Source: Collinsella sp. AF33-16 (GTDB taxonomy: Bacteria; Actinomycetota; Coriobacteriia; Coriobacteriales; Coriobacteriaceae). Taken from it: a stretch of 64,000 nt of DNA. A model generated the notes under the pieces. It made no database searches. It was not told the origin of the DNA and was given only the letters and a program-made list of their open reading frames with translations. A program made the position numbers and the translations under genes. The stretch is from positions 88,320 through 152,319 of the forward strand of contig NZ_QRQC01000002.1 in NCBI RefSeq assembly GCF_003475325.1, in the 5' to 3' direction. This document shows, in pieces, positions 34,385-43,497 of the stretch. Position 1 is the stretch's first letter; every line of letters begins with the position of its first letter.

Positions 34385-34414
34385 GAGGTACCGGTTGTTC
34401 CAGTACCTCTTTTT
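34385..34414 (-). terminator. bidirectional-looking terminator after metK
   Basis: GAGGTAC (34385-34391) pairs with GTACCTC (34403-34409). The stem is flanked by A-rich sequence at 34378-34384 and TTTTT on the other side, so on the minus strand it ends in a T-run after metK. Confidence 0.85.
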
Positions 34415-34451
34415 GGCATGTTTCTATTTGGCTGTGGCTTTTCTCGTAAGC

Positions 34452-35732
34452 CTACAGGCCACAGGCTGCTTTGAGTTCTTCGACTCGGTCGGTATTCTCC
34501 CAGGTGAAGTCGGCGTCTTCGCGGCCGAAGTGGCCGTAGGCTGCCGTCTTTTCGTAGATGGGGCGACGCAGGTCTAGGTCGCGGATGATTGCGCCCGGGC
34601 GCAGGTCGAAGGTCTTCTCTACAGCCTCAACGATCTTGTCCTCGGCGACCTTAGCGGTACCGAAGGTGTCGACCATGATTGAGAGGGGCTTGGAAACGCC
34701 GATGGCGTAGGCAAGCTCGACTTCGCAGCGGTCGGCCAGGCCGGCGGCCACCACGTTCTTAGCGACCCAGCGCGCTGCGTACGCGGCGGAGCGGTCGACC
34801 TTGGTGCAGTCCTTGCCGCTAAAGGCACCGCCACCGTGACGGCCGTAGCCGCCGTAGGTGTCGACGATGATCTTGCGGCCGGTCAGGCCCGTGTCGCCCA
34901 TGGGGCCGCCCACGACAAAGCGACCGGTGGGGTTTACGTAGATGTCGGCGCCGTCCCAAGGCATGTTCTCGGCAGCCATGACAGGCGCGATGACATGCTC
35001 GATGAGGTCGGCCTTGATCTTGCCCATGTCCTCAATCTCGGCGGCGTGCTGCGTGGAGATGACGATGGTCGTGACCTCCGCGGGCTTGCCTTCCTCGTAG
35101 CGCACCGTGACCTGGGTCTTGCCGTCGGGGCGCAGGTAGGGCAGGGTTCCGTCATGGCGCACGGCAGCCAGGCGCTCGGCCAGGCGGCTTGCCAGGTAGT
35201 GCGGCATGGGCATGAGGGTCTTGGTCTCGTTGGAGGCATAACCGAACATCATGCCCTGGTCGCCGGCGCCGATCAGGTCGATCGGGTCGGTGGTAGCGCC
35301 GGTCTGGGTCTCGAAGGACTCGTCAACGCCCTGGGCGATATCGGGCGACTGCTCGTGGATGAGGCTCATAACGCCGCAGGTGTCGCAGTCAAAACCGAAC
35401 TTGGCGCGGTTGTAGCCAATGCGGCGGATGACGCCGCGGGCGATTTCCTGTACGTCGACGTAGGCCTGGGTGCGAATCTCGCCGGCGACGATGACCGTGC
35501 CGGTGGTCACGAGGGTCTCGCAGGCGCAGCGGACGTTCTCCACGTTGGCGGGCACACCGTTGGGCGCAATATAGCCCTGCTCCTGCAGCTCTATTTCTTT
35601 GGCGAGGATTGCGTCGAGGACGGCGTCACTGATCTGATCAGCGATCTTATCGGGATGACCTTCGGTCACCGACTCCGACGTAAAAACAAAGGACCCGTGT
35701 TGGGGTGGGATGGAACGAAGTTCTTCTGACAT
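34452..35732 (-). CDS. metK: S-adenosylmethionine synthetase
   Basis: The 426-residue enzyme makes SAM from methionine and [23 protein letters not shown], the [12 protein letters not shown] loop and [19 protein letters not shown] are the three MetK signatures. Start ATG 35732 has GAAAGGA upstream. SAM supply is relevant to the many methyltransferases of the cobalamin operon, but metK is not linked to it. I see no SAM riboswitch in the 5' region. Confidence 0.97.
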   Translation of the reverse strand: MSEELRSIPPQHGSFVFTSESVTEGHPDKIADQISDAVLDAILAKEIELQEQGYIAPNGVPANVENVRCACETLVTTGTVIVAGEIRTQAYVDVQEIARGVIRRIGYNRAKFGFDCDTCGVMSLIHEQSPDIAQGVDESFETQTGATTDPIDLIGAGDQGMMFGYASNETKTLMPMPHYLASRLAERLAAVRHDGTLPYLRPDGKTQVTVRYEEGKPAEVTTIVISTQHAAEIEDMGKIKADLIEHVIAPVMAAENMPWDGADIYVNPTGRFVVGGPMGDTGLTGRKIIVDTYGGYGRHGGGAFSGKDCTKVDRSAAYAARWVAKNVVAAGLADRCEVELAYAIGVSKPLSIMVDTFGTAKVAEDKIVEAVEKTFDLRPGAIIRDLDLRRPIYEKTAAYGHFGREDADFTWENTDRVEELKAACGL

Positions 35733-35842
35733 GATTGTCCTTTCAAAAACGTGTCCCAGCGACCGTTACCATTCCGCCGGGCTCTCTATGCAAGGGCACA
35801 TCATAGCGCGTAAATCAAACATTCACACCCTTTCCGCACCTA

Positions 35843-35931
35843 CTCATTGGGGACAGACTTAAATAATCAGCCTTACCTAAGCGCCGACAGGTTGCCCAAA
35901 GAATGGTCATTTTAAGTCTGTCCCCAATGAG
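35843..35931. repeat. intergenic inverted-repeat element with 21-bp perfect arms
   Basis: Bases 35843-35863 are the exact inverted repeat of 35911-35931, with a 47-nt spacer. The arm core reads TTGGGGACAGACTTAA. It lies between the divergent metK and gltX genes, so promoters for both must flank or overlap it. Confidence 0.85.
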
Positions 35932-36016
35932 CAGGTCGGTGCCCTTTGTGCGGAGGTTGCTTTGTTGCTTTATACTGATGCGGTTAGACATCCATCCTGC
36001 AATCGAGGAGATTTCC

Positions 36017-37492
36017 ATGGCATCAGACGTTCGCGTCCGCTTTGCACCCTCACCGACGGGCAAGCTGCACATCGGCGGCGCCCGCACCGCTATCTATAAC
36101 TGGGCTTTCGCCCGCGCAAACGGCGGCACGTTCATTCTGCGCATCGACGACACCGATCCCACCCGTTCCACCGACGAGAACACGCAGATCATCCTGCGCG
36201 CCATGCGTTGGCTGGGCCTGGACTGGGACGAGGGTCCCGAGGTGGGCGGCGATTTTGGTCCCTACGCCCAGACCGAGCGCCTGGACCTGTACAAGCAGGC
36301 TGCCCAGAAGCTTTGGGACGAGGGCAAGGCCTATCCCTGCTTCTGCACCAAGGAGCAGCTCGACGCCGATCGCAAGGCCGCGCAGGAGCGCAAGGACCCC
36401 TTCCAGGGCTATCAGCGCCGTTGCCGCGACCTTGATCCCGAGGAGGCCCGCCGTCGCATCGAGGCCGGCGAGTCCTACGTCCTGCGCATCAAGGTGCCCG
36501 AGGACCGCGGCGACGTCGTCATCCACGACGCCGTTCACGGCGAGGTGACCTTCGACGCCAAGGAGCTCGACGACTTTGTCATCTTCCGCTCCGATGGCAC
36601 GCCCACGTACAACTTCGCGACCGTCGTCGACGACGCCATGATGAAGATCACCCATGTCATCCGCGGCGACGACCACCTGTCCAACACCCCGCGCCAGGTC
36701 ATGGTCTACGAGGCCCTCGGCGCGCCCGTGCCCACGTTCGCCCACATCTCCATGATCCTGGGCGCCGACGGCAAGAAGCTCTCCAAGCGCCACGGCGCAA
36801 CTTCGGTGGAGGAGTACCGCGACGCCGGCTACCTTTCCGACGCCTTCGTCAACTACCTGGCGCTGCTCGGCTGGTCGCTCGACGGCGAGACCACGATCAT
36901 CCCGCGCGATGTCCTGGCCAGCAAGTTCTCGCTCGACCGCATCTCCAAGAACCCTGCGACCTTCGACCCCAAGAAGCTCGACTGGGTCAACGCCGAGTAC
37001 ATCAACGGCATGTCCGATGCCCAGTTTGCCGACGAGATCATGGTCCCCGAGCTGCACGAGGCGGGTCTCATCGAGGGCAACGTCGAGTACGGCGAGGATT
37101 GGATCGATGCGCTTGCCGCCATCGTCAAGCCGCGCACCAAGATGCCGGCCGACGCCGTGACCGTCGCCGCTCCCATCTTTGCTACGGCCGAGACGCTCGA
37201 GTATGACGAGAAATCCGTCAACAAGGGCCTGGCCAAGGAAGGCATGGGTGCCATCCTGGACGCCGCCAAGGCCGCGCTCGAGGGCGTGGACGAGTGGGCA
37301 GCCGCGAACATTGACGCCGCGCTTGAGCCGCTTCCCGAGCAGATGGACCTCAAGAAGCGCGTGGTGTTCCAGGCCGTGCGCGTCGCCGTTTGCGGCAACA
37401 TGGTGAGCCCTCCGCTGGGCGAGACCATGGCGCTCGTCGGCCGTGACGACTGTCTGGCGCGTATCGACCGCGCCCGCACGATGGCGCTGTAG
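36017..37492 (+). CDS. gltX: glutamyl-tRNA synthetase
   Basis: The 491-residue class I synthetase charges tRNA-Glu, of which two genes lie near the window start. RFAPSPTGKLHIGGARTAIY contains the HIGH-type motif and KKLSKRHG is the KMSKS-type motif. LRIDDTDPTRS and VIRGDDHLSNTPRQ confirm the family; the C-terminal anticodon-binding domain is complete. ATG 36017 is chosen because GAGGAG precedes it; upstream in-frame codons lie in the repeat region. A GluQ or non-discriminating role cannot be judged. Confidence 0.96.
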   Translation: MASDVRVRFAPSPTGKLHIGGARTAIYNWAFARANGGTFILRIDDTDPTRSTDENTQIILRAMRWLGLDWDEGPEVGGDFGPYAQTERLDLYKQAAQKLWDEGKAYPCFCTKEQLDADRKAAQERKDPFQGYQRRCRDLDPEEARRRIEAGESYVLRIKVPEDRGDVVIHDAVHGEVTFDAKELDDFVIFRSDGTPTYNFATVVDDAMMKITHVIRGDDHLSNTPRQVMVYEALGAPVPTFAHISMILGADGKKLSKRHGATSVEEYRDAGYLSDAFVNYLALLGWSLDGETTIIPRDVLASKFSLDRISKNPATFDPKKLDWVNAEYINGMSDAQFADEIMVPELHEAGLIEGNVEYGEDWIDALAAIVKPRTKMPADAVTVAAPIFATAETLEYDEKSVNKGLAKEGMGAILDAAKAALEGVDEWAAANIDAALEPLPEQMDLKKRVVFQAVRVAVCGNMVSPPLGETMALVGRDDCLARIDRARTMAL

Positions 37493-37515
37493 TCGCTGCG
37501 CAAACGTTTGTATCC

Positions 37516-37550
37516 GAGCCCCGTTCACCCCGAGCGGGGCTCTTGTTTCT
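37516..37550 (+). terminator. terminator after gltX
   Basis: GAGCCCCG at 37516-37523 pairs with CGGGGCTC at 37535-37542 around an 11-nt loop, followed by TTGTTTCT. Confidence 0.85.
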
Positions 37551-37567
37551 GTACCGATGAGTGGGTT

Positions 37568-37673
37568 GCTGGGACAAAATAATCAGTAGTGTTTGTCCCA
37601 TGTTCGATCGACGCAACAAGCTCGACACTCGTGTCGGCCATAGGACAAACACTACTGATTATTTTGTCCCAGC
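37568..37673. repeat. intergenic inverted-repeat element with 31-bp perfect arms
   Basis: Bases 37568-37598 are the exact inverted repeat of 37643-37673. The 44-nt spacer contains an inner CGACACTCGTGTCG palindrome. The outer end of each arm reads GCTGGGACAAAAT. It sits between gltX and priA and ends 30 nt before the priA start. Confidence 0.9.
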
Positions 37674-37703
37674 CCTTTCAAGTCCGTTCGTTAGAGGTGG
37701 TGT

Positions 37704-40157
37704 ATGGCTCAACAACTGTCGCTGTTTGGTTCGCCGGAACCGGAGGAGGCTCTGGTGAAGCTCATGCCTGCCGCTGCCTCGGCTCAGCCTAAGCCTGCAC
37801 CTGAGCCCATCGCTGCCTACTCGAGCGTGGTTCTCGACATTCCTACCCGAGCGCTGTCCGAGCCATTCGCCTACGGCATTCCCGAGTCCCTTGCCAACGA
37901 GGCCCAGGTCGGATCGACGGTCCTGGTCCACTTTGGCAACCGTGCCGCCGCAGGCTACATCGTCGATATTGCGCCCGAGCTGGGCGACCTGCAAGGCAAC
38001 AACGCCCTTGACCTTTCGCGCATCAAGCCTGTCGAAGCCATCCTCAGCAAACCGCTCTTTACCGCCGAGGCTGCACGCATTGCGCGCTGGATGAGCCGCG
38101 AGTATGTCGCGACGCTTTCCGAGTGCCTGCGCCTGTTTTTGCCACCGGGCGGCAGCCCGCGTGTGGTCAAGGGCGACGACGGCGTGTGGACGGTTGAACG
38201 TCCAGCCGTCAAACCCATCCAAAACCGCTGGGTGATGCTTACGCCCGAAGGCTTTGACTACACGCCACCCAAGACCGCGGTCCGCCAGCGCCAACTCATC
38301 GAGGCGCTCCAGTGCGGACCGGTCACGACGCGCGACCTCAACCTTCTCTATAACAGCATGTCGGCGACCATCAAGGCGCTCGAAAAACGCGGCGTTGTGG
38401 TGGTGGAAGAGCGCCGCGCCTGGCGTGGCTGCGGCGAGCAGACCACGCTGTCCTCGGCAAGCGGCAAAGCGCCGGTCTCCCTTACCAGTGGCCAGCAACA
38501 GGCACTCGCGCAGATTGAGCGCGCCCGTCTGGACGCTCATGGCGACGTGGTGCTGGTCGACGGCGTCACCGGCTCCGGCAAAACCGAGGTTTACCTCTCC
38601 GCCATCGAGCGCGTGCTCGCAGCCGGTCGCTCGGCCTGCGTGCTGGTGCCCGAGATTTCGCTGACGGCCCAGACCGTCGGCCGCTTCCGTTCGCGCTTTG
38701 GCGAGACGGTCGCCGTGTTCCATTCGCGGCTTTCGGCCGGCGAGCGCCTGGACCAGTGGGATATGGTTGCCAGCGGTGCGGCCCGCGTGGTCGTCGGCGC
38801 ACGTTCGGCGCTCTTTTGCCCGCTTGGCGACCTGGGCCTCATCATCATTGACGAGGAGCACGAGACCAGCTACAAGCAGGGGTCCAGTCCGCGCTACCAT
38901 GCGCGCGAGGTGGCAGCTGAGATGGCGCGCCGCTATCGCTGCCCGCTCGTGCTGGGGTCGGCCACGCCTTCTGCCGAGGCCCTCGACCGCTGCCGCCGCG
39001 GCATGTATAACGGTGCCACCTGGACGCGTGTCGAGATGCCCGAGCGCCCCGGACACGCCGTGCTGCCTACGGTCCGCATTGCCGACCTGCGTCGCGAGTT
39101 CGCACACGGCAGCCGCTCCATGTTCTCAAAACCCTTGATGGAGGGATTGGAGCGTGTGGTCGAGCGCCGCGAGAAGGCCGTGTTGCTGCATAACCGCCGT
39201 GGCTTTGCGCCATTCCTGATGTGCCGCGAGTGCGGCTGCGTCCCCACCTGCAACCACTGCTCCACAGCGCTTACGTATCACGAGCGCACACACACGCTGC
39301 AGTGTCACACATGCGGTTCGTCTTGGCGCGTGCAGCCGTATCCCGCGCCCACGAGCCGTTGCCCCAAATGTGGCAGTCGCTACCTGGCAAAAATGGGCCT
39401 GGGCACGCAGCAGATCGAGGACGCACTGCACCAGTTGCTTCCCGAGGACGTCGCCATTATTCGCATGGATGCCGATTCCACGCGTGGCAAGGATGCGCAC
39501 AAAAAGCTGCTCGAGCAGTTCGATGCGGCGGATTGCGCCGTGTTGCTGGGTACCCAGATGATCGCTAAAGGTCTCGATTTTCCCGAGGTCACGCTCGTGG
39601 GCGTGGTCAATGCCGACTTTGCCCTCAAGATGCCCGATTTTAGAGCAGGGGAGCGCGCCTACGATCTGCTGGAGCAGGTCGCGGGCCGTGCCGGTCGCGG
39701 CGATCGTCCCGGCGAGGTCATCATCCAGACCTACCTGCCCGAGGATCCGGTTATTCGCGCCGTCGCTAAGCACGACCGTTCGATCTTTACCGACTACGAC
39801 CTGGACCAGCGCCGCGAAGCCCTGTATCCACCGTTCGTGCGTCTGGTCAACATTTTGGTGTGGTCGGCGAACCGAGACGACGCGCAGGACTACATTGGGC
39901 GCATTGCAAAGCTTCTTAAGCGCCGCTGGCATGCCGCCGCGCCCGACTTTTTGCGGGCGGGGAGCGCCGTGCCCCAGGTGCTGGGCCCGGCTTCGTGTGT
40001 AATCGAGAGAGCCAAGGACCGTTACCGCTTCCATCTGCTTGTGAAGTCGCCTGCGGGGTACCATGTCTCTGATGATATCGACGCCTGCCTCAAAGAGGTG
40101 GGCTCTGTGCGCGGCGTGAGCGTGAGCGTTGACGTCGACGCCTATGATTTGATGTAA
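37704..40157 (+). CDS. priA: primosomal protein N', replication restart helicase PriA
   Basis: The 817-residue helicase restarts stalled forks. The N-terminal DNA-binding domain is at about residues 35-140, Walker A DGVTGSGKTEVY near 286-297 and the DEAH-type box IIDEEHETSYKQ near 381-392. The zinc-binding cysteines CRECGCVPTCNHC and CHTCG..CPKCGS lie near 507-560, and helicase motifs QMIAKGLDFPEV and QVAGRAGRGDRPGEV follow. All key residues are kept, unlike the ATPase-dead PriA of many Actinobacteria. ATG 37704 follows AGAGGTGG. Confidence 0.95.
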   Translation: MAQQLSLFGSPEPEEALVKLMPAAASAQPKPAPEPIAAYSSVVLDIPTRALSEPFAYGIPESLANEAQVGSTVLVHFGNRAAAGYIVDIAPELGDLQGNNALDLSRIKPVEAILSKPLFTAEAARIARWMSREYVATLSECLRLFLPPGGSPRVVKGDDGVWTVERPAVKPIQNRWVMLTPEGFDYTPPKTAVRQRQLIEALQCGPVTTRDLNLLYNSMSATIKALEKRGVVVVEERRAWRGCGEQTTLSSASGKAPVSLTSGQQQALAQIERARLDAHGDVVLVDGVTGSGKTEVYLSAIERVLAAGRSACVLVPEISLTAQTVGRFRSRFGETVAVFHSRLSAGERLDQWDMVASGAARVVVGARSALFCPLGDLGLIIIDEEHETSYKQGSSPRYHAREVAAEMARRYRCPLVLGSATPSAEALDRCRRGMYNGATWTRVEMPERPGHAVLPTVRIADLRREFAHGSRSMFSKPLMEGLERVVERREKAVLLHNRRGFAPFLMCRECGCVPTCNHCSTALTYHERTHTLQCHTCGSSWRVQPYPAPTSRCPKCGSRYLAKMGLGTQQIEDALHQLLPEDVAIIRMDADSTRGKDAHKKLLEQFDAADCAVLLGTQMIAKGLDFPEVTLVGVVNADFALKMPDFRAGERAYDLLEQVAGRAGRGDRPGEVIIQTYLPEDPVIRAVAKHDRSIFTDYDLDQRREALYPPFVRLVNILVWSANRDDAQDYIGRIAKLLKRRWHAAAPDFLRAGSAVPQVLGPASCVIERAKDRYRFHLLVKSPAGYHVSDDIDACLKEVGSVRGVSVSVDVDAYDLM

Positions 40158-40175
40158 CAACCTGAAAGGATGGCC

Positions 40176-40712
40176 ATGGAAGCCAACGGAATCGTACTGT
40201 CGCCCGACCCTCGTTTGCGCCAGGAGTGCGCCGTCATCGAGGAGATCACCCCGGCGATCGAGGCGCTTGCCGAGAAGATGAAGAAGATGATGTTCGAGAA
40301 CGGCGGCTGCGGCCTGGCTGCTCCGCAGATCGGCGAGCTTATTCAGCTCGTCACCATCGACTGCGACTACAGCGACAAGAACGACTACGACCCGTACGTG
40401 CTCATCAACCCTGTCATTGTTGAGCAGAGTGACCATTTGGTGCCGTTTAGCGAGGGCTGCCTGTCTATCCCCGGGATTAGCTGCGAGATTGAGCGTCCCG
40501 ACCATGTCGTCGTCGAGGCGTATGATCTGGACGCCAACCTGATTCGTTATGAGGCCTCGGGCGATCTGTTCTGCGTGTGCCTGCAGCACGAGATCGACCA
40601 CCTGCACGGCAACACCATGTTCGAGCGCCTTAAGCCCATGCAGAGGCTCAAGGCCGTCAAGGAGTACCAGGACGCCCTGGCCCGCGGCGCTCGACCGGGC
40701 GAGACGGAGTAG
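40176..40712 (+). CDS. def: peptide deformylase
   Basis: The 178-residue metalloenzyme removes N-formyl groups from new proteins. The three motifs are present: GGCGLAAPQIG, EGCLSIPG with the metal Cys, and QHEIDHLHG with two metal His and catalytic Glu. ATG 40176 is preferred to ATG 40170 since GAAAGG ends directly at 40169. It precedes fmt, whose product adds the formyl group, so the pair forms a functional unit. Confidence 0.95.
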   Translation: MEANGIVLSPDPRLRQECAVIEEITPAIEALAEKMKKMMFENGGCGLAAPQIGELIQLVTIDCDYSDKNDYDPYVLINPVIVEQSDHLVPFSEGCLSIPGISCEIERPDHVVVEAYDLDANLIRYEASGDLFCVCLQHEIDHLHGNTMFERLKPMQRLKAVKEYQDALARGARPGETE

Positions 40713-40720
40713 GTCCCACC

Positions 40721-40822
40721 GTCCCCGGTGCTGAGCGCCCACATATCATCCCGTGCTCAAACATTCTCGCTTTGCTGCGAAACTGCGCGCGGGACGATAT
40801 GTGGGCGCTCAGCACCGGGGAC
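40721..40822. repeat. intergenic inverted-repeat element with 33-bp arms (one mismatch)
   Basis: Bases 40721-40753 are the inverted repeat of 40790-40822 with a single mismatch, and a 36-nt spacer. The outer end of each arm reads GTCCCCGGTG. It begins 8 nt after the def stop. Confidence 0.9.
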
Positions 40823-40866
40823 TGCGTTGTTCTGGCTCGGTTCGCCCGGGTGCCGTCGGGCCAGGG

Positions 40867-40980
40867 ATGGGCGTCTTCGCTGATGGGTGCTTTGCTGAAA
40901 GAGCTGCTTTTATTGCGGCTCTTTCTTTGGTTTTGGGTATATTTGTTCTTGTTGAATTGTTATTGCGGATGGACTGGTGA
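40867..40980 (+). CDS. possible 37-residue membrane peptide
   Basis: A short frame encodes an acidic/charged start (MGVFADGCFAERAAF) followed by a hydrophobic helix (IAALSLVLGIFVLVELLL). It has no convincing ribosome binding site. The surrounding gap 40823-41039 otherwise shows only the fmt leader with GAGAGGAG at 41023-41030. It may be chance; no family is recognised. Confidence 0.2.
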   Translation: MGVFADGCFAERAAFIAALSLVLGIFVLVELLLRMDW

Positions 40981-41039
40981 CTTGGCTTTCCGCTGTTCTT
41001 TGTAGCCGTCTCGGCTTTGGTTGAGAGGAGACGTTCTTT

Positions 41040-41960
41040 ATGCGTATTGTGTTTATGGGTACGCCTGATTTTGCTGTGCCTTCGCTGACTTCGCTTGTGG
41101 AGGCTGGGAATGAGATTGCGCTTGTTGTTACTCGTCCCGATGCTGTTCGTGGGCGTGGTAAGAAGCTTGAGCCGTCTCCTGTTAAGGCTAAGGCGCTTGA
41201 GCTGGGGTTGCCGGTTGTTGAGGCAAATCGTATGACGCCTGAGGTTGTTGAGGCACTTCAGGCTGCCCGGGCTGACATTTTCTGTGTAGCTGCTTATGGC
41301 TGCATTTTGCCCGATGAGGTGCTGCATATGGCGCCGCTTGGTATTGTGAATGTTCATGCTTCGCTGCTGCCTCGTTGGCGTGGGGCTGCTCCTATTCAGC
41401 GTGCCATTCTTGCTGGTGACGAGGTCGCCGGCGTTTCTATTATGCGCATTGGGCATGGCGTGGATACCGGCGCCTATTGTGCGCAGGCCTCGACCTCGGT
41501 TGCCGGTAAGCATGCCGAGGCGCTGACTATGGAGCTCGCTGAGCTCGGCGGCAAACTGCTTGCCGATATGCTTCCTTCTCTTGCCGATGGCATCGCCGTG
41601 TGGATCGAACAGGACGAGGCGCTCGTTACCCATGCTGCCAAGATTTCTAAGCAGGAGATGCGCTTGGATCCGCAAATGTCGGCGCTTGATTGCGTGCGTC
41701 ATGTGCTGGCCTCATCCGATACCGCGCCTGCTCGTTGCGTGATTGCCGGCAAGACCGTGCGTGTGCTCGATGCTGCGGCGGCTGATGTGTCGCTTGGCGA
41801 GGGTCAGGTTCTCGTTCAGACTAAGCGTGTTTACCTTGGCCTTTCCGATGGCTCGGTTGAGTTGCTCGAGGTTAAGCCTGATGGCAAGCGTGCTATGGTC
41901 GCTTCTGCTTGGGCTGCTGGCCTGCAGGGTGCCGATCTTTCGTGGGGTGTTTTGTCATGA
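41040..41960 (+). CDS. fmt: methionyl-tRNA formyltransferase
   Basis: The 306-residue enzyme formylates initiator Met-tRNA with 10-formyl-THF. MRIVFMGTPDFAVPSL, VVTRPDAVRGRGKKL and the catalytic SLLPRWRGAAPIQRAIL with the downstream GVDTG are present. The C-terminal domain is complete. Codon choice is unusually T-ending (GTT, GCT, CTT, CGT) compared with gltX and priA. Its stop overlaps rsmB by 4 nt. Confidence 0.95.
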   Translation: MRIVFMGTPDFAVPSLTSLVEAGNEIALVVTRPDAVRGRGKKLEPSPVKAKALELGLPVVEANRMTPEVVEALQAARADIFCVAAYGCILPDEVLHMAPLGIVNVHASLLPRWRGAAPIQRAILAGDEVAGVSIMRIGHGVDTGAYCAQASTSVAGKHAEALTMELAELGGKLLADMLPSLADGIAVWIEQDEALVTHAAKISKQEMRLDPQMSALDCVRHVLASSDTAPARCVIAGKTVRVLDAAAADVSLGEGQVLVQTKRVYLGLSDGSVELLEVKPDGKRAMVASAWAAGLQGADLSWGVLS

Positions 41961-43357
41961 GCAAGCTGTCTCCCGCGCGCAAGCTTGCGCTCGATGTGCT
42001 GATGGAGGCCGATCGCCGTGGCATGTATGCGCGCGACGTGTTGTCTTCCCGTGCTTCCGCCAAGGCCATTGACCAGCGCGATTCTGCGTTTGCCGCTCGC
42101 TTGGCGCTCGGTGTTGCCGCCACGCAGGGTGTTTTGGACGAGCTGCTCGATCAGTTTCTCGATAAGCCCAAAAAGGTTGCGCCGCGCGTTCGCATGGCGC
42201 TTCGTATCTCGGCCTTCGAGATGCTCTACCTGCATACGCCGGGCCGTGTTGCCGTAAGTCAGGGTGTTGAACTGGTTCGTTGCGGTGCTAAGTCCGCCGC
42301 CGGCTTGGCCAATGCTGTACTGCATAAGGTTGCGGACAATGTTGAGGACTTTGCCACGGCATCCGACATGGATGAGTCCGAGCGACGCTTGGTTCGTCTG
42401 TCGCGCCTTATGGGTCTTCCTCGCTGGCTGTGCGCTCGCATTATGGCGTCGTTTGACACGCCCGAGGGTGCGCTTAACTTTGCCGGCAATCTGGCCCCCG
42501 CGCCGCTGGCCCTGCATGAGAACGCCTTTGCGACTAAGCTCGATCCGTATATTTCGCAGTTTGTGGCACCCGTGTTCCCGGGCTGCCATGCCCCGGTTGA
42601 TGCCCAGGTTACCGTTGCTTCGGGTGTGTTTGAGCGTGCTGCCGCGGTGGCATCTGATCTCAACGCGCAACTTATCGCCACAGCTGCCACGCGCCCTGGT
42701 AGCTGCCTTGAGATTGGTGCTGGTCGTGGCACCAAGACCTATGTGATGATGTGCCAGGCCAAGCGTGCGGGCTATGAGCGTCAGCATACGGCGCTCGATC
42801 TGCATGATCGCAAGTGCGATCTGAATCTCGCTCGCCTGCATAAGGCCGGCATTCAGGGCGTTCGTACGGTTTCGGGTGATGCTTGCGAGCTTGATGAGGT
42901 GCTCACATCATTTGATGCCATGCTTGGCGAGCCGGTTAAGTTCGACACGGTCTTTATCGACGCGCCGTGCTCTGGCACCGGCACTATGCGCCGTCATCCC
43001 GAGATTCCGTGGCGTCTGACCGAAAAGGATGTGACGGTTGAGCTGCCCAAACTGCAGCTGACGATGCTCAAAGAGGCTGCCGCGCGCGTGGCTACTGGCG
43101 GCGAGCTCATCTATGCGACGTGCTCGGTCTTTGACGAAGAGAACACGCAGGTCGTGGATGCTTTCCTAAACTCTCCCGAGGGTACCGGTTTTAGCCTGGA
43201 GCCGCTCTCCGAGGCGCAGATCCTGCAACTGCCCGATTTCGAGCAGGCCAAGAAGCTGGTAGCCGTCCGTCAAAACGACCGTGGCCTCTTCCAAAGCGTG
43301 CCGGTAAACGCTGACTCCTACGACGGCCACTTCTGCGCCCGCCTGGTCCACAAGTAA
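41957..43357 (+). CDS. rsmB: 16S rRNA (cytosine-967-C5) methyltransferase
   Basis: The 466-residue enzyme has an N-terminal NusB-like RNA-binding domain (about 1-140) and a C-terminal Rossmann SAM domain. The SAM site is CLEIGAGRGTKTYVMM. The two catalytic cysteines are in DAPCSGTGTMRRHPEI and YATCSVFDEENTQ. ATG 41957 overlaps the fmt stop. fmt-rsmB pairing is common in bacteria. Confidence 0.93.
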   Translation: MSKLSPARKLALDVLMEADRRGMYARDVLSSRASAKAIDQRDSAFAARLALGVAATQGVLDELLDQFLDKPKKVAPRVRMALRISAFEMLYLHTPGRVAVSQGVELVRCGAKSAAGLANAVLHKVADNVEDFATASDMDESERRLVRLSRLMGLPRWLCARIMASFDTPEGALNFAGNLAPAPLALHENAFATKLDPYISQFVAPVFPGCHAPVDAQVTVASGVFERAAAVASDLNAQLIATAATRPGSCLEIGAGRGTKTYVMMCQAKRAGYERQHTALDLHDRKCDLNLARLHKAGIQGVRTVSGDACELDEVLTSFDAMLGEPVKFDTVFIDAPCSGTGTMRRHPEIPWRLTEKDVTVELPKLQLTMLKEAAARVATGGELIYATCSVFDEENTQVVDAFLNSPEGTGFSLEPLSEAQILQLPDFEQAKKLVAVRQNDRGLFQSVPVNADSYDGHFCARLVHK

Positions 43358-43363
43358 CGACTA

Positions 43364-43430
43364 AGTTGCGGTGAAATAGGGATTGAATAGCGGCTTCTGC
43401 CCGCCAAACAGTCCTTATTTCACCGCAACT
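43364..43430. repeat. intergenic inverted-repeat element (AGTTGCGGTGAAATA family), copy 2
   Basis: AGTTGCGGTGAAATA at 43364-43378 is exactly inverted at 43416-43430, with a 37-nt spacer. The arm matches the element at 27028-27096. AAACAGTCCTT also occurs beside both copies. It begins 7 nt after the rsmB stop, between convergent genes. Confidence 0.85.
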
Positions 43431-43461
43431 CATAAGGAAACCTGGGCAGCTAAAGAATCAG

Positions 43462-43486
43462 CCCCGCGATTGGTGTTGGCGCGGGG
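43462..43486 (+). terminator. hairpin between rsmB and the zinc-ribbon gene
   Basis: CCCCGCG (43462-43468) pairs with CGCGGGG (43480-43486), followed by TTGGTTGGTTTCT on the plus strand. It could serve either convergent gene. Confidence 0.6.
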
Positions 43487-43497
43487 TTGGTTGGTTT

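Noticed and set aside
35733..35842. SAM riboswitch before metK
   Set aside because: The region is short and shows no SAM-I, II or III core; no aptamer can be supported.
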